Positions 7,703-18,008 of a stretch of DNA of 64,000 nt are shown here, in pieces. Position 1 is the stretch's first letter; each line of letters starts with the position of its first letter. The stretch lies in contig NZ_RCYZ01000002.1 in assembly GCF_006439025.1 (NCBI RefSeq), positions 682,753 to 746,752 on the forward strand, read 5' to 3'. Source of the DNA: Hymenobacter nivis. Its GTDB lineage: Bacteria > Bacteroidota > Bacteroidia > Cytophagales > Hymenobacteraceae. The notes beneath the pieces were generated by a model, which worked only from the letters and a program-made list of their open reading frames with translations, did not search any database and was not told where the DNA came from. Position numbers and translations under genes: made by a program.

Positions 7703-9787
7703 ATGAAAAAGCTTTCTTTTACCAAGCTGCTGGCCGCGGCGCTGCTGCTCGGCACGGCCACGGCCCAAGCCCAAACCCCCCAGCCGACGCGCCCCACCCC
7801 GCCGCCCGCGCCCGCCGCCCGGCCCATCCCGCTGCCCCCGCCCCCGGCCAACCTGCCGCCCTACAACGCGCGCGCCCTCTTCTCGCCCGACTACCTCAAC
7901 CAGGTGGGGCCCGCCACGCGCACGGCCGGCGGCCAGCCCGCGGCCAACTACTGGCAAAACGCGGCCGACTACCAGATTGCTGCCTCGCTCGACGAGAAAG
8001 CGGCCCGGGTGAGCGCCACGGCCACCATCACCTACACCAACAACAGCCCCAACGCGCTGCCCTTCGTGTGGTTGCAGCTCGACCAAAACCTGTTTCGGGG
8101 CGACTCGCGCGGGGCGGCCGCCACGCCCGTGGCCGGTGGCCGCTTCGGCAACGCCGCCGCCCGCAACGGCAACTCGGCGCGCAACTTCCCGGGCGGCGAC
8201 TCGCTGCAAACGGTCAATATTGAGCTGCACGGCAAGAAAACCAAGGCCAACTACCGCGTGAGCGACACCCGGATGCAGATCATTCTGCCCGAGGCCATGA
8301 AGCCGAACGGCGACAAGCTCAAAATCACCATCGCCTACGGCTTCAACATCCCCGAGTACGGCTCCGACCGCCTGGGCCGCCTCCCCACCAAAAACGGCGA
8401 GATTTTCGAGGTGGCGCAGTGGTACCCGCGCATGGCCGTGTACGACGACGTGGAGGGCTGGAACACGCTGCCCTACCTGTCGGCCGAGTTTTACCTCGAA
8501 TACGGCAACTTCGACTACACCCTCAACGTGCCGGCCAACTTCCTGGTGGGCGGCTCGGGCGAGCTGGTGAACGGCGCCGAGGTGCTCACCAGCGCCCAGC
8601 AAAAGCGCCTGGCCCAGGCCGCTACTTCCGATAAAACCGTGCTAGTGCGGGGCCCCGAGGAAGTGACGCAGGCCGGCTCGCGCCCCAGCGGCAAAAACGG
8701 CCGCCTCACCTGGCATTTCAAGTGCCAGCGGGCGCGCGACGTGGCCTGGGCCGCGTCGGCTGCCTTCGTCTGGGACGCCGCCAAGATGAACCTGCCCAGC
8801 GGGCGTAAGTCGCTGGCTATGTCGCTGTACCCCACCGAATCGGCCGGCGACACGGCCTGGAGCCGCAGCACCGAGTATGTGAAAAAGAGCATCGAATTCA
8901 ACTCCAAGCAGTGGTACGAGTACACCTACCCCGCGGCCACCAACGTGGCCGGCCGGGTGGGCGGCATGGAGTACCCGGGCATCGTGTTTTGCGGGGCCCG
9001 CTCGAAGAAAGCCAGCCTGTGGAGCGTGACCGACCACGAGTTTGGCCACAACTGGTTCCCGATGATTGTGGGTTCGAACGAGCGCAAGTACCCGTGGATG
9101 GACGAGGGCTTCAACACGTTCATCAACATCTTGAGCAGCAAAAACTTCAACAACGGCGAGTACAAGCAGCTGGGCGATGTGGAAGGCCGCACCGCGGTGG
9201 GCGTCCTCTACGCCCTGCTCGACCCCAACCAGGACCCGCCCTACACCGTGCCCGACGTGACGCAGGCCCGCAACCTGGGCTTTGCCGCCTACTCCAAAAC
9301 CGGCTACGGCCTGTACTTGCTGCGCCAGGAAATTTTGGGCCCCGAGCGGTTCGACTACGCTTTCCGCACCTACATCCAGCGCTGGGCCTTCAAGCACCCC
9401 ACGCCGCGCGACTTTTTCCGGACCATGAACGAGGTGGGCGGCGAAGACCTGAACTGGTTCTACCACGAGTGGTTCTTCGAGAACTGGCTGCTCGACCAGG
9501 CCGTGACCACCGTGGCCTACGTGAACCAGGACCCCGCCAAGGGGGCCCTCATCACGATTGAAAATCGCGGCCAGGCCGCCATGCCCGTCACGGCCGAGGT
9601 GAAGGAAACCAACGGCAAAACCACCACCGTGCACCTGCCCGTCGAAATCTGGCAGCGCGGCGGCACCTGGACGTTCCGCTACAACTCCACCACGCCCCTC
9701 ACCCAAGTCACGCTGAACCCCACCAACATCCTGCCCGACGTGAACCGCCAGAACAACACCTGGCGCGCCACGGACATGGGCGAATAG
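7703..9787 (+). CDS. M1 family aminopeptidase, secreted
   Basis: 694 residues with a signal peptide ([20 protein letters not shown]) and then a proline-rich stretch. The N-terminal beta-domain (about 100-330) precedes the gluzincin catalytic domain. The zinc motif HEFGH lies at residues 445-449, and the third ligand is the Glu in 'WMDEGFN' about 20 residues later. '[12 protein letters not shown]' corresponds to the GAMEN-like substrate loop of M1 peptidases. A C-terminal helical and beta region follows ('[12 protein letters not shown]'). It is predicted to be a periplasmic or secreted zinc aminopeptidase that trims peptides. The length and the non-canonical GGMEY loop are common among Bacteroidota M1 proteins. 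Confidence 0.93.
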   Translation: MKKLSFTKLLAAALLLGTATAQAQTPQPTRPTPPPAPAARPIPLPPPPANLPPYNARALFSPDYLNQVGPATRTAGGQPAANYWQNAADYQIAASLDEKAARVSATATITYTNNSPNALPFVWLQLDQNLFRGDSRGAAATPVAGGRFGNAAARNGNSARNFPGGDSLQTVNIELHGKKTKANYRVSDTRMQIILPEAMKPNGDKLKITIAYGFNIPEYGSDRLGRLPTKNGEIFEVAQWYPRMAVYDDVEGWNTLPYLSAEFYLEYGNFDYTLNVPANFLVGGSGELVNGAEVLTSAQQKRLAQAATSDKTVLVRGPEEVTQAGSRPSGKNGRLTWHFKCQRARDVAWAASAAFVWDAAKMNLPSGRKSLAMSLYPTESAGDTAWSRSTEYVKKSIEFNSKQWYEYTYPAATNVAGRVGGMEYPGIVFCGARSKKASLWSVTDHEFGHNWFPMIVGSNERKYPWMDEGFNTFINILSSKNFNNGEYKQLGDVEGRTAVGVLYALLDPNQDPPYTVPDVTQARNLGFAAYSKTGYGLYLLRQEILGPERFDYAFRTYIQRWAFKHPTPRDFFRTMNEVGGEDLNWFYHEWFFENWLLDQAVTTVAYVNQDPAKGALITIENRGQAAMPVTAEVKETNGKTTTVHLPVEIWQRGGTWTFRYNSTTPLTQVTLNPTNILPDVNRQNNTWRATDMGE

Positions 9788-9883
9788 GGCCCCCGTGCCA
9801 TTGGCTGATGGCTGATGTTCTCAGTGACAACAGCCGGCCCCGGCATTAATAGCTCTTTGTTTCTGCACGATTGTTTAAAAGCC

Positions 9884-9929
9884 AGGCGGGCCGCCCCGGG
9901 AAATTTCCCCGGGCGGCCCGCCTTTTTTT
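9884..9929. terminator. Bidirectional terminator between M1 peptidase and SMR transporter
   Basis: A long inverted repeat (arms 9884-9903 and 9904-9923, one mismatch) is followed by a run of seven T on the plus strand. It separates two convergent genes. Confidence 0.8.
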
Positions 9930-9945
9930 GGGGCCCCGGGGGCCC

Positions 9946-10275
9946 CTAATGCGACACGGTTTTGGAGAAGAGCTGCATCACCAGCACGCCGGCCACGATG
10001 AGGCCGATGCCCACCAACGCCGGTAAGTCGAGGCGCTGCTTGAAGTAGAAAAAGCCGATAACGGTGACCAGCACAATGCCCACCCCGCCCCAGATGGCGT
10101 AGGCCACGCCCACCGGAATGGCCTTCAGCGAGAAGCTGAAAAAGTAGAACGCCAGCCCGTAGCCCACTACCGTGATAACGCTGGGCCCCAGCTTGCTGAA
10201 CTGGTTGGAGGCCGTGAGGGCCGTGGTGCCAATCACTTCGCTGATGATGGCCAGAAACAGGAAAACGTAGGGCAT
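9946..10275 (-). CDS. Small multidrug resistance (SMR) family transporter
   Basis: 109 residues with four hydrophobic helices, the normal SMR size. The essential membrane-embedded glutamate is in helix 1 ('FLFLAIISEVIGTTAL', residue 13 from the ATG at 10275), matching Glu14 of EmrE. 'YAIWGGVGIVLVTVIGFFYF' is the conserved helix-3 signature. I chose the ATG at 10275 because the ATG at 10287 would push that glutamate to position 17. It is a proton-coupled efflux pump for cationic compounds, acting as a dimer in the inner membrane. Confidence 0.92.
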   Translation of the reverse strand: MPYVFLFLAIISEVIGTTALTASNQFSKLGPSVITVVGYGLAFYFFSFSLKAIPVGVAYAIWGGVGIVLVTVIGFFYFKQRLDLPALVGIGLIVAGVLVMQLFSKTVSH

Positions 10276-10536
10276 GGCAAATAGCATTGTGGGAAAACCT
10301 GGGGCCCTGCATACGCAGCGGGCGGCCCCAGCGGCCAGCCCCGGGGCCCCACCGCAACGCCCGGCCGCCCCCGGGGCCCCCGCCGCCCCGCGCACCCCCA
10401 CGGCAAATACTCGCCGCAGGCACCACAAAAAGGCCGGCCGCTACGGCCCCCGGGGGAAACCATAACAGCCGGCTTTTCAGGGGCGCAAACTAGAAGGGTG
10501 CTGGGGGAGTAGGCCCCGCCCCGCGGTAATAGCTAC

Positions 10537-12150
10537 TTAATAGCCAGGGTTTTGCGGGAGCTTCCAGGTTTGGGCGTCGTTCAGGGAAATGGGCAGGAGA
10601 GGGAAAGGGTTTACGGATGCTTCGGTGGCGATGTGCGACGTGGCCCGGGCCCGCACCTCGGCCGGCAAGGTGGCCAAGTAGCGGCCGGTGCGCACCAAGT
10701 CCCAGTAGCGCAGCGACTCCTCGGCAAATTCTACCCGGCGCTCGTGCCAAATGGCGCTGAGCAGGGGCTGGCCCGTGAGGCCGGCCGCCAGGTTGGGCAG
10801 GGTGCCGGCCGGGGTGTTGGCGGGCTCGTAGCTCGTGGAGCCCAGCGTGGTGCCCGGGGGGCGGGTTGCCATGCGGGCCCGCTGGCGCACCTGGTTCACC
10901 AGGGCAATGGCCTCGGTGGGCCGGCTGGTTTGGGCAGCGGCCTCGGCCTTCATCAGCAGGATGTCGGCGTAGCGGATTTTGCGGATGTTTTGGGGGCCCG
11001 CCTCCGGGGCGGCGGGGGCTAAAATGGCGGCCTTGCGGTTGTAGTAGCCCGTGGCGTTGCCCGCGAGGTCCACCACGTTGAGGATGCCCAGCACGATGTC
11101 GTTGTTTTTGATCACAGTGATTTCCTTCCGCGGGTCGTTGGCCTCAAACTCGTCGACCAGGTTTTGCGTGGGGTTGTTGAAGCCGTAGCCCCAGGTCCTG
11201 CGGTTGTTCTGGAAAATGTTGTTGGTTGTGCCCAGCGAGATGGGGCCGTAGGTGTTGTTGTCCGAGGCAAACTGAATCTCGAACACCGATTCGCTGCTGT
11301 TCTCGCCCGCATCCTGGTGAATGGTGGCGTAGTTGGGCAGTAGGCTGTACTGCCCCGAGGCGATGACGGTGTTCGTCAAGTCGTACACTTCCTGCCAGGT
11401 GTGGTTGTTGCCGTTCACGGTGCCCAGTTGGTACATGATGGCGCGGGCCAGGTAGCCGTTGGCGGCGCCCTTGGTGGCCCGCCCGGCGTCGGCGGCGGCG
11501 TAGGCGGTCTTCTCGGGCAGCAGCAGCGCGGCGGCCTTTAAGTCTTTCTCAATAAAGGCGTAGGTCTGGGCAATGGTCGCCCGGGTTACGTTGCCCGCCT
11601 CGGTGGGCACTACGGCCTGCTCGAACAGCGGCACCCCCCCAAAACCCTTCACCAGGTTGTAATAAAAATAAGCCCGTAGAAACAGCGCCTCGCCTTTCAG
11701 ACGCGATTTCAGGGCCGCGTCGATGGTGCCGGCGTCGATGTTGTTAATCACCGTGTTGGCCCGGGCAATGCCCGTGAAGCTGTGCACCCAGAGCGTGGTA
11801 ACGAGCCCGTTGGAGGACGGGATGTTCCAGCTTTTGAGCTGAATGAGGGGCAGGAAGTCGCTGGGCGAGCTACCACCTTTTTCAGAGTCGTCGGTCATCA
11901 AGTCCCCGAACGCCCATTCAAAGGTCTGGGCCACGTACTGGCCGGCGGGGTCGCCCCACTTGGGGCCCTGGTCCCAGGCGGTCACGTCGTACACGGCGTT
12001 CACGGCCTGCACCGCGTTGGTCGGGTCATTGAACAGGTTGTCCTGGGTCGTGGTGCCGAGGGGTTGTTTTTCCAGGAAGTCTTTGCAGCCCGGGGCCAGG
12101 GCAGTCGTCAGCAGCAGGCCGAGCAATACGGCGGCGCGGTTGGATTTCAT
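10537..12150 (-). CDS. SusD/RagB family nutrient-binding lipoprotein
   Basis: 537 residues. It starts MKSNRAAVLLGLLLTTALAP with the lipobox cysteine in 'APGCKDFLEKQPLG', the standard SusD N-terminus. TPR-like helical content and the C-terminal SusD motifs are visible ('IRKIRYADILLMKAEAAAQ', 'IWHERRVEFAEESLRYWDLVRTG', ending 'KLPQNPGY'). It binds glycan or another nutrient at the cell surface as the lid of the SusC channel. It is 23 bp downstream of the SusC gene and is the last gene of the sigma-FecR-SusC-SusD locus. No enzyme gene is adjacent, so the ligand is unknown. Confidence 0.95.
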   Translation of the reverse strand: MKSNRAAVLLGLLLTTALAPGCKDFLEKQPLGTTTQDNLFNDPTNAVQAVNAVYDVTAWDQGPKWGDPAGQYVAQTFEWAFGDLMTDDSEKGGSSPSDFLPLIQLKSWNIPSSNGLVTTLWVHSFTGIARANTVINNIDAGTIDAALKSRLKGEALFLRAYFYYNLVKGFGGVPLFEQAVVPTEAGNVTRATIAQTYAFIEKDLKAAALLLPEKTAYAAADAGRATKGAANGYLARAIMYQLGTVNGNNHTWQEVYDLTNTVIASGQYSLLPNYATIHQDAGENSSESVFEIQFASDNNTYGPISLGTTNNIFQNNRRTWGYGFNNPTQNLVDEFEANDPRKEITVIKNNDIVLGILNVVDLAGNATGYYNRKAAILAPAAPEAGPQNIRKIRYADILLMKAEAAAQTSRPTEAIALVNQVRQRARMATRPPGTTLGSTSYEPANTPAGTLPNLAAGLTGQPLLSAIWHERRVEFAEESLRYWDLVRTGRYLATLPAEVRARATSHIATEASVNPFPLLPISLNDAQTWKLPQNPGY

Positions 12151-12173
12151 ATCGAAAGGATGGGGATAGCGGA

Positions 12174-15100
12174 TTAGAACTGCACGTTGAAGCCCAGGCG
12201 GTAGGTGCGCGCCTGTGGGTAGTTGCCGTAGTCCACGCCGTAGGACAAGGGGTTATTGTAAAGCGCAGCGGTCGAGATTTCCGGGTCGTAGCCCGTGTAC
12301 TTGGTGATGGTGAACACGTTGTCCACCGACAGGAACAGCCGGGCCCCGCCCACCTGGTAGCGGCCCAGGAAGGCCTTGGGCAAGGAGTAGCCCAGCTCCA
12401 TGTTGCGGGCCCGCAGGTAGCTGGCGTCTTCCACGTAGCGGCTGCTGAACTGGTCGTTGCCGTTGGTGTCAACCGACGTTACGCGGGGCTGGTTGCTAGT
12501 GGGGTTGCTGGGCGTCCAGCGGTCCAGGCGGCTGGCGTAGAAGTTGCTCCACACGCCCACAAAATCGGCCGACTTGTTCAGGTTGAAGGCCGCGCCATTG
12601 ATGGCTTCGGCACCCTGCACCCCGTAGAGGAGTACCTTGAAATCGAAGCCCGAGTAGGTGAGGTTCAGCGAGGCCCCGTAGCTGAAGTTTGGCGTGCCGC
12701 TGCCCAGGTAAACGTTGTCGGAAGCATCAATTTTGCCGTCGCCGTTCGTGTCCTGGTACTTCATGTCGCCGGGGTGGGCCCCGGGCTGAATCAGCACCGT
12801 GCCGGGAGTGGCCGGATCGGTAGAAGCGCGGCTGTAGGCGTCAATTTCGGCTTGGTTGTGAAACACGCCGTCGGCTTGCAAGCCGTAGAAGTACGCCACT
12901 TCGCGGCCCACGTCAGTAAGGGTGGTGTTGCCGATTTGCGTGAGCACGTTGCCGCTGGCGATGGCGTTGCCGCCCCCGAGGCTGGTCACCACGTTGTTGA
13001 TCTTGGTGAAGTTCAGCCCTACGTTGTACTGGAGCTTGCCCACCGCGTTGCGGTAGTTCAGCGCCAGTTCCAGGCCGCGGTTGCGCAGCGAGCCTACGTT
13101 GGCGCTGGCGGGGGCCTGGCCCACGTAGTCGGGCACCGGCAGCAGGGCAATCATGTCGCGGGTGCGCCGCTCAAAGTAGTCGGCCGTGAAGGTCAGCTTG
13201 CTGTCAAACAGTTCGGCGTCGAGGCCTACGTCGGTAGTCACGGCCGTTTCCCACTTCAGCTGCGGATTGTTGATTTGGGTGATGGCTAGGCCCGGGGAAG
13301 GCGTGTTGTTGAAGGCGTAGGTCTGGTTATTGTTGGCCACCGAAGCGTAGCCGTAGTTAGGAGCGGCGTTCTGGTTGCCCACCTGGCCGTAGCTGGCCCG
13401 CAGCTTCAGCACCGACAGGTAGGTGACGCCCTTGAGGAACTGCTCGTTGGAAATGTTCCAGGCAGCGCCCACCGACGGAAACGTGCCCGTGCGCACCGGC
13501 GCCAGAAACTTCGAGGTTTGGTCGAAGCGCAGCGTCGCCGTGAGCAGGTAACGGTCGCGGAAATTGTAGTTGGCCCGTCCAAAGTAGGAAGACAAGCTGC
13601 CGTCGTACTGGCTGCTGCGCACCACGTTGTTGGCGCTACGCGAAGCCGACAGGTATTGCAGCGAAGGATCGAGCGGCACGTTGTAGGCCGTGCTGGAAAT
13701 GCCGGTGCCGTAGCCCCGCTGCGCTTCCTGGCCCACCGTGGCCGAAAAATTACTGTTGTCGGCAAAAGTCTTGGAGTAGTTGGCGTAGTTCGACCACACC
13801 CACGACACGTTCTCGTTGCGCGTCTCGATGAGCGCGCTCTGGGCCCGCTGGTCCACCGGGCCGATGTAGTACTGCGGCTGGTATACTTTGGGGTGGTTGT
13901 TGAAGTAGTTGACGCCGAACGTGGAGCGGAACGACAGGCCCTTCAGGATCGAAATATCCAGGTAGCTGCTGCTGAACAAGTTGTTGTTCTGCAGTTTGTT
14001 GTACTTCTGCTCATCTAAGTAGCGCGGCACGTTTAGCGCATTGCGCGTGATAACGTCGTCGGCGTAGCCACCAGTGGCGTTGTACGGATCGAGAATCGGG
14101 TTCTTTTGCAGGGCGTATTGTAGCACCTGGTAGGGCTGCGAGCCGCCCTGGCCATCGCCGCTGCCCGTCTGGTTATTGTTGGTGAACGTGGCCGCTACGC
14201 CCGCTTTGATGCGCTTGGTGAGCACCACGTCATCGTTCACGCGAATCACGTATTTCTTGAAGCCCGAATTCTGGATGATACCGTTCTGCTGGAAGTAGCT
14301 GCCGCTGATGAGGTAGCGGTTTTGTTCGGTGCCGCCCGAGGCCGACAAGCTGTAATTGGTAATGAGGCCTTTCTGCGTTACCATCTTCTGGTAGTCAATG
14401 CCTTCGGCGTTGGTTGCAATGGCGTTTTGCAGCTGTGGGCCGTAATCAGGCAGCGGCCGCCCGGCGTTGGTGAAGGCCTCCGTTACGAGCGTCGCGTACT
14501 GGGCAGCGTTGGTCAGCGGCAACTCGCGCCGGATTTGCTGGAAGCCGGTGTAGCCAAACAGGTTGAACTGCGTGGCACCTGCTTTGCCGTGCTTGGTGGT
14601 GATGAGCACCACGCCATTAGCCCCGCGCGAACCATAAATGGCGGTGGCCGAAGCGTCTTTCAGAATCTCCGTCGACTCAATATCTGCGGGCAGCAAAAAG
14701 CCAATGTCAGCCGTCTGAATGCCGTCCACCACGTACAGCGGGTCACTGTTGTTGATGGTGCCCACACCGCGCACCCGGATGCGGGTGCCCGAACCGGGCT
14801 GGCCGCTGTTAGAGGTTACTTCCACGCCCGCCACGCGGCCTTGTAAGGCCTGCACGGGGTCAGAGGTAGCCACCTGGGTTAGCTGCGCGCTGCTCACCGA
14901 AGCCACCGCGCCCGTCAGGTCGCTCTTGCGGGCCGTGCCGTAGCCGATTACTACTACGTCGTTCAGCTCCTGTGCACTCTCGGCCAGGGCTACCACCAGG
15001 TTGCTGTTGGCGCCGGTGATCGGCACTTCTTTGCGCGTATAGCCCACGAAGCTGAAAACCAGTACGCTGTTTTCGGGCGCTTGCAGCGTGAAGCGGCCGT

Positions 15101-15629
15101 CGGGGTCGGTGCTGGTGCCCAGGGTAGTGCCTTTCACCACCACCGTTACGCCGGGTAGGGCGCTGCCTTTGGCATCGGTGATGCGCCCGCTGATGGGAAC
15201 GTTTGAGGGCTGGGCCGCCGCCGTTTCCGACCTAACGGAATCGTTTGCGTAGGTGGTATAAGTAGCCGCCGGGGCCCGGAGTACGACGCGGTTGTTGGTG
15301 ACCTCGTACTGGATTTTCAGCGGCGATAGCACCTCGTCCAGCACCGTGGCCAGCAGCTGGTCCTGGGCGTGAACAGTTACTTTGCGCTCAGCACCAATGA
15401 GTTGCTGGCTGTATACGAAGTGAATGTTGGCCAGCTTGGCCAGCTGGTGCAGGGTTTCCTTGATGGTGAGCCCTTCCACGCGCAGCGTCACCTTGCGCTC
15501 CAACACGTCCTGGGCCAGCACCGGATGGGCCACCGTGGCGTTGGCCAGCAGGCACACCAGCACGGCCTGCAACAGCAAAACCTTCACGGAGCGCCAAAAA
15601 TGAGGGATAAATGGTACTAAGTTTTTCAT
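12174..15629 (-). CDS. SusC/RagA TonB-dependent transporter with N-terminal STN signalling domain
   Basis: 1151 residues. After the signal peptide the chain has an STN domain (about residues 45-115, 'VTLRVEGLTIKETLHQLAKLANIHFVY'), then a carboxypeptidase-regulatory-like beta-sandwich ('ISGRITDAKGSALPGVTVVVKGT'). A TonB box and plug follow ('ELNDVVVIGYGTARKSDLTGAVASV', 'LYVVDGIQT', 'ILKDASATAIYGSRGANGVVLITTK'). The remainder is a 22-strand barrel ending in an aromatic 'RLGFNVQF'. The STN domain is the hallmark of transporters that signal through a FecR anti-sigma factor, which is encoded directly upstream together with its sigma factor. It imports a TonB-dependent nutrient across the outer membrane. 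Confidence 0.96.
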   Translation of the reverse strand: MKNLVPFIPHFWRSVKVLLLQAVLVCLLANATVAHPVLAQDVLERKVTLRVEGLTIKETLHQLAKLANIHFVYSQQLIGAERKVTVHAQDQLLATVLDEVLSPLKIQYEVTNNRVVLRAPAATYTTYANDSVRSETAAAQPSNVPISGRITDAKGSALPGVTVVVKGTTLGTSTDPDGRFTLQAPENSVLVFSFVGYTRKEVPITGANSNLVVALAESAQELNDVVVIGYGTARKSDLTGAVASVSSAQLTQVATSDPVQALQGRVAGVEVTSNSGQPGSGTRIRVRGVGTINNSDPLYVVDGIQTADIGFLLPADIESTEILKDASATAIYGSRGANGVVLITTKHGKAGATQFNLFGYTGFQQIRRELPLTNAAQYATLVTEAFTNAGRPLPDYGPQLQNAIATNAEGIDYQKMVTQKGLITNYSLSASGGTEQNRYLISGSYFQQNGIIQNSGFKKYVIRVNDDVVLTKRIKAGVAATFTNNNQTGSGDGQGGSQPYQVLQYALQKNPILDPYNATGGYADDVITRNALNVPRYLDEQKYNKLQNNNLFSSSYLDISILKGLSFRSTFGVNYFNNHPKVYQPQYYIGPVDQRAQSALIETRNENVSWVWSNYANYSKTFADNSNFSATVGQEAQRGYGTGISSTAYNVPLDPSLQYLSASRSANNVVRSSQYDGSLSSYFGRANYNFRDRYLLTATLRFDQTSKFLAPVRTGTFPSVGAAWNISNEQFLKGVTYLSVLKLRASYGQVGNQNAAPNYGYASVANNNQTYAFNNTPSPGLAITQINNPQLKWETAVTTDVGLDAELFDSKLTFTADYFERRTRDMIALLPVPDYVGQAPASANVGSLRNRGLELALNYRNAVGKLQYNVGLNFTKINNVVTSLGGGNAIASGNVLTQIGNTTLTDVGREVAYFYGLQADGVFHNQAEIDAYSRASTDPATPGTVLIQPGAHPGDMKYQDTNGDGKIDASDNVYLGSGTPNFSYGASLNLTYSGFDFKVLLYGVQGAEAINGAAFNLNKSADFVGVWSNFYASRLDRWTPSNPTSNQPRVTSVDTNGNDQFSSRYVEDASYLRARNMELGYSLPKAFLGRYQVGGARLFLSVDNVFTITKYTGYDPEISTAALYNNPLSYGVDYGNYPQARTYRLGFNVQF

Positions 15630-15751
15630 GAAATTTTCAGCAAATTGAAAAAGTAAAAAGGAAGAGACAATATTTTTCCCAAGAGCTTTAAGTTTATAAA
15701 GCCTTATTAACTAGCGCAATGGATTGCCTGCCGGAGGCTAGCAGCGTGAAA

Positions 15752-16798
15752 TCAGTTGGCTGCTTTCGACTGGCAGCCCGCGCTGTGGATGATGATTTCC
15801 GCGTTGGAGAGCTGGTAGTAGGCCCCCAGCGACTTGCAGAGCAGGCCGAGCTTTTCAAACAGCGGCTCGTTGTAGAACGTGATGCTGACGGTGCAGCTCG
15901 CCAGCTTGGCCTTGTCGTACACCATGTGCACGCCGTAGGCCTTTTCCAAGGCGGCCAGCACTTCGGCCACCGGCCGCTCCTCAAACTCGAAGGCCTGGGG
16001 CACCAGCACCACAGGCCTGTCCACCAGTTCCTTTTTCAGGCGCTGGCTGGCCGCCGAGTACACTACTTGCTGGTTGGGCAGCAGCAGCACCCCAGCGGCG
16101 GCCGGGTGGGCCGGGGTAGCGGCCAGGTCGGCGTCCTGGCGGGCCTGCACGGCCACCTTGCCCTCGCGCACGGCCACCGAGGCGTCTTTGCCGCCGGGGT
16201 AGGCCTTCACGCGGAAACTGGTGCCCAATACCGTGGTAACCACCTGCTTGGTGAACACCAGGAACGGCCGCGCCGGGTTTTTGCTTACCTTAAAGAAGGC
16301 TTCGCCGTCGAGGTAAACGGCGCGCCGGGGCCCTGCAAACGCGCTGGCGTAGCGCAGGCTGCTGCCGGGGTGCAGCGTGATCAGGCTGCCGTCGGGTAGC
16401 CGAAACGATTGTGGCTGCGGGCTGGCGTTGGCGCGGCGCGTCCACCCGTGCTCGGTGGTGGTGGTGGCTTGCAGCGGCGGCGCGGTGCGCTGCCAGGCAA
16501 AGGGCAGGGCCCCCAGGCCAAGGGCCACCAGCGCCGCCGCCGCCCACCGCAGCCGGGGGCGCCGCCAGTAGGCCTCCGGGGGCGGCAGCGCCCGGGCCCG
16601 GGGCCCCTGCCCCACGCCCGCCTGCTGCAGGCGCTGCCACACGGCTCCTTCCACGGCGCGCGGGTGGGGCTGCGGCCGGGCCCCCAGCGGGGCCGCGCCC
16701 AGCTGGTCGTACCAGTGCTCTACCCGGGCGCACTCTTGGGGCGTGCAGTGGCCGTCGAGGTAGCGTTGCAGTAAAAGCTGGAATTCAACTTCCGTCAC
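15752..16798 (-). CDS. FecR-family anti-sigma factor / signal transducer
   Basis: 348 residues from a GTG start at 16798; no ATG occurs near this point. The N-terminal cytoplasmic helices ('EVEFQLLLQRYLDGHCTPQECARVEHWYDQL') are followed by a basic-then-hydrophobic single membrane span (around residue 95, 'LRWAAAALVALGLGALPFAW'). The periplasmic FecR domain comes next ('FRLPDGSLITLHPGSSLRYASAFAGPRRAVYLDGEAFFKVSKNPARPFLVFTKQVVTTVLGTSFRVKAYPGG'). The C-terminal DUF4974-like segment ('FEFEERPVAEVLAALEKAYGVHMVYD') contacts the STN domain in this family. It links the STN-SusC to the ECF sigma factor. It lies between those two genes, with 122-142 bp gaps. Confidence 0.95.
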   Translation of the reverse strand: MTEVEFQLLLQRYLDGHCTPQECARVEHWYDQLGAAPLGARPQPHPRAVEGAVWQRLQQAGVGQGPRARALPPPEAYWRRPRLRWAAAALVALGLGALPFAWQRTAPPLQATTTTEHGWTRRANASPQPQSFRLPDGSLITLHPGSSLRYASAFAGPRRAVYLDGEAFFKVSKNPARPFLVFTKQVVTTVLGTSFRVKAYPGGKDASVAVREGKVAVQARQDADLAATPAHPAAAGVLLLPNQQVVYSAASQRLKKELVDRPVVLVPQAFEFEERPVAEVLAALEKAYGVHMVYDKAKLASCTVSITFYNEPLFEKLGLLCKSLGAYYQLSNAEIIIHSAGCQSKAAN

Positions 16799-16940
16799 GG
16801 GGAGGCAGGGTTAGGCGGGCTTCGGTTAACAAGTCAACCAACCCACCGCAATCCCTAAACCCGGCCGCTACTTTTTTTGAAAATACTTTTGGAAACCGGG
16901 TATTATGGCCGGCAACTAGCTGAAAATTTGATAGATATGC

Positions 16941-17546
16941 TCAGTGAAAAAATACGAACAGCGGCAAAATAATCAGCAGAAAATCGCGCAGGTAGCCCCG
17001 GAGCAGCTTCAGCGACTTGGTGAGGTGGTACTCCACGCTCTTCTCCGATAGGTTGACGCGCACCGAGATTTCGGGCACCGTGAAGTGCTCCAGGCGGCTG
17101 AGCTGGAAGATTTCGCGCGATTTGGCGGGTAATTGCTGCACGCTGGCCCGCAGGGCCGCGCTCAAATCGTGCAGGGCCAGCGCATCCTCGGTGGCGGTGT
17201 CCACGTCCGCTTGGGCCGGGCTCAGGCGGCAATACAGCTCGTAGGCCGCCTGCACCTTGCGCACCTTCAGGTGGTTGATGATGCGGTACTTCATCGCCGA
17301 AAACAAGTAGCGGTCGAGCTGTTGTACCTGGCTGCTGCCGCGCTGGGCCCACAGGTAGGTGAAGAGGTCTTGCACCAGCTCTTCGGCCACTTCGCGGTCG
17401 TCTAGCTTCCGGTAGGCGAGGCTGAAAAGCGGGTAACAGTAGCGGTTATAAATTTCAGCAAACGCTCCCTCCCCGTCCGTGCGCAAGGCATCGAGCAGTG
17501 CCGAATCGGAGTAGGCTCCGTAGGCTCCCGAAGAAGAGGATTTCAC
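16941..17546 (-). CDS. ECF RNA polymerase sigma factor (FecI/RpoE-like, SusCD-associated)
   Basis: 201 residues from a GTG start at 17546. Sigma region 2 spans about residues 25-100 ('AFAEIYNRYCYPLFSLAYRKLDDREVAEELVQDLFTYLWAQR') and region 4 about 130-185 ('LPAKSREIFQLSRLEHFTVPEISVRVNLSEKSVEYHLTKSLKLLRGYL'). The hydrophobic C-terminal tail 'LLIILPLFVFFH' is a frequent feature of this Bacteroidota subgroup. It is the first gene of the locus and should transcribe the downstream SusC/SusD genes when FecR signals nutrient binding. Confidence 0.95.
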   Translation of the reverse strand: MKSSSSGAYGAYSDSALLDALRTDGEGAFAEIYNRYCYPLFSLAYRKLDDREVAEELVQDLFTYLWAQRGSSQVQQLDRYLFSAMKYRIINHLKVRKVQAAYELYCRLSPAQADVDTATEDALALHDLSAALRASVQQLPAKSREIFQLSRLEHFTVPEISVRVNLSEKSVEYHLTKSLKLLRGYLRDFLLIILPLFVFFH

Positions 17547-18008
17547 CTAGTGCAGTAAATTAAATGGGTGGGAACGTTGACGAAATATACAATTTATTGC
17601 CAAATTACTACCACTCTAAAAATGAGTAAAAAACCCGGCAGTAGGCCTTTATCCTTAGTCAACTCATTGACAACAAATAACTCAGCCCAATGTTATGCGG
17701 CTAAATATTGAGTTGGATGCCGGCGATGAACGCGGCGCGGCCCGGCCGCAATTTTTTCAGCAAACGATTTCGATACGCTGCGTTTCGTAGCTGCTGCCAG
17801 ATGTTGGCAATGGGAAAAAATGGCCTTCCTGGAAAACAAGCGCTCCGCCCGCGCACCGGCTGCAAGGAGCCAGGCCCGCGGGCCGCGCCGCAAAGCGGAA
17901 CGCTAAACGGAAGCAAATGCCCCAGCTGCCAGCGGTGTTTCCCGCCCACCCAAAGGGGAGGTAGTGGTACCGAAAATTGGGCCCCGGGCGCGCCGCGAAA
18001 AGCGCTGG
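17547..18008. other. Intergenic region upstream of the sigma gene (462 bp)
   Basis: No convincing gene. The AT-rich part (17547-17700) is the likely promoter region of the sigma factor and contains TATATTTC on the minus strand, one base off TAnnTTTG. The GC-rich part (17700-18000) holds only short frames. One minus-strand tail reads 'KKLRPGRAAFIAGIQLNI' before a stop at 17701, which could be the end of a decayed gene but cannot be assigned. Confidence 0.4.

Noticed and set aside
16865..16891. Plus-strand CCGCTACTTTTTTTG and TACTTTTG between FecR and sigma genes, possible antisense promoter
   Set aside because: No plus-strand gene follows and no -33 element is present; A/T-rich octamers of this type can occur by chance in an intergenic gap.
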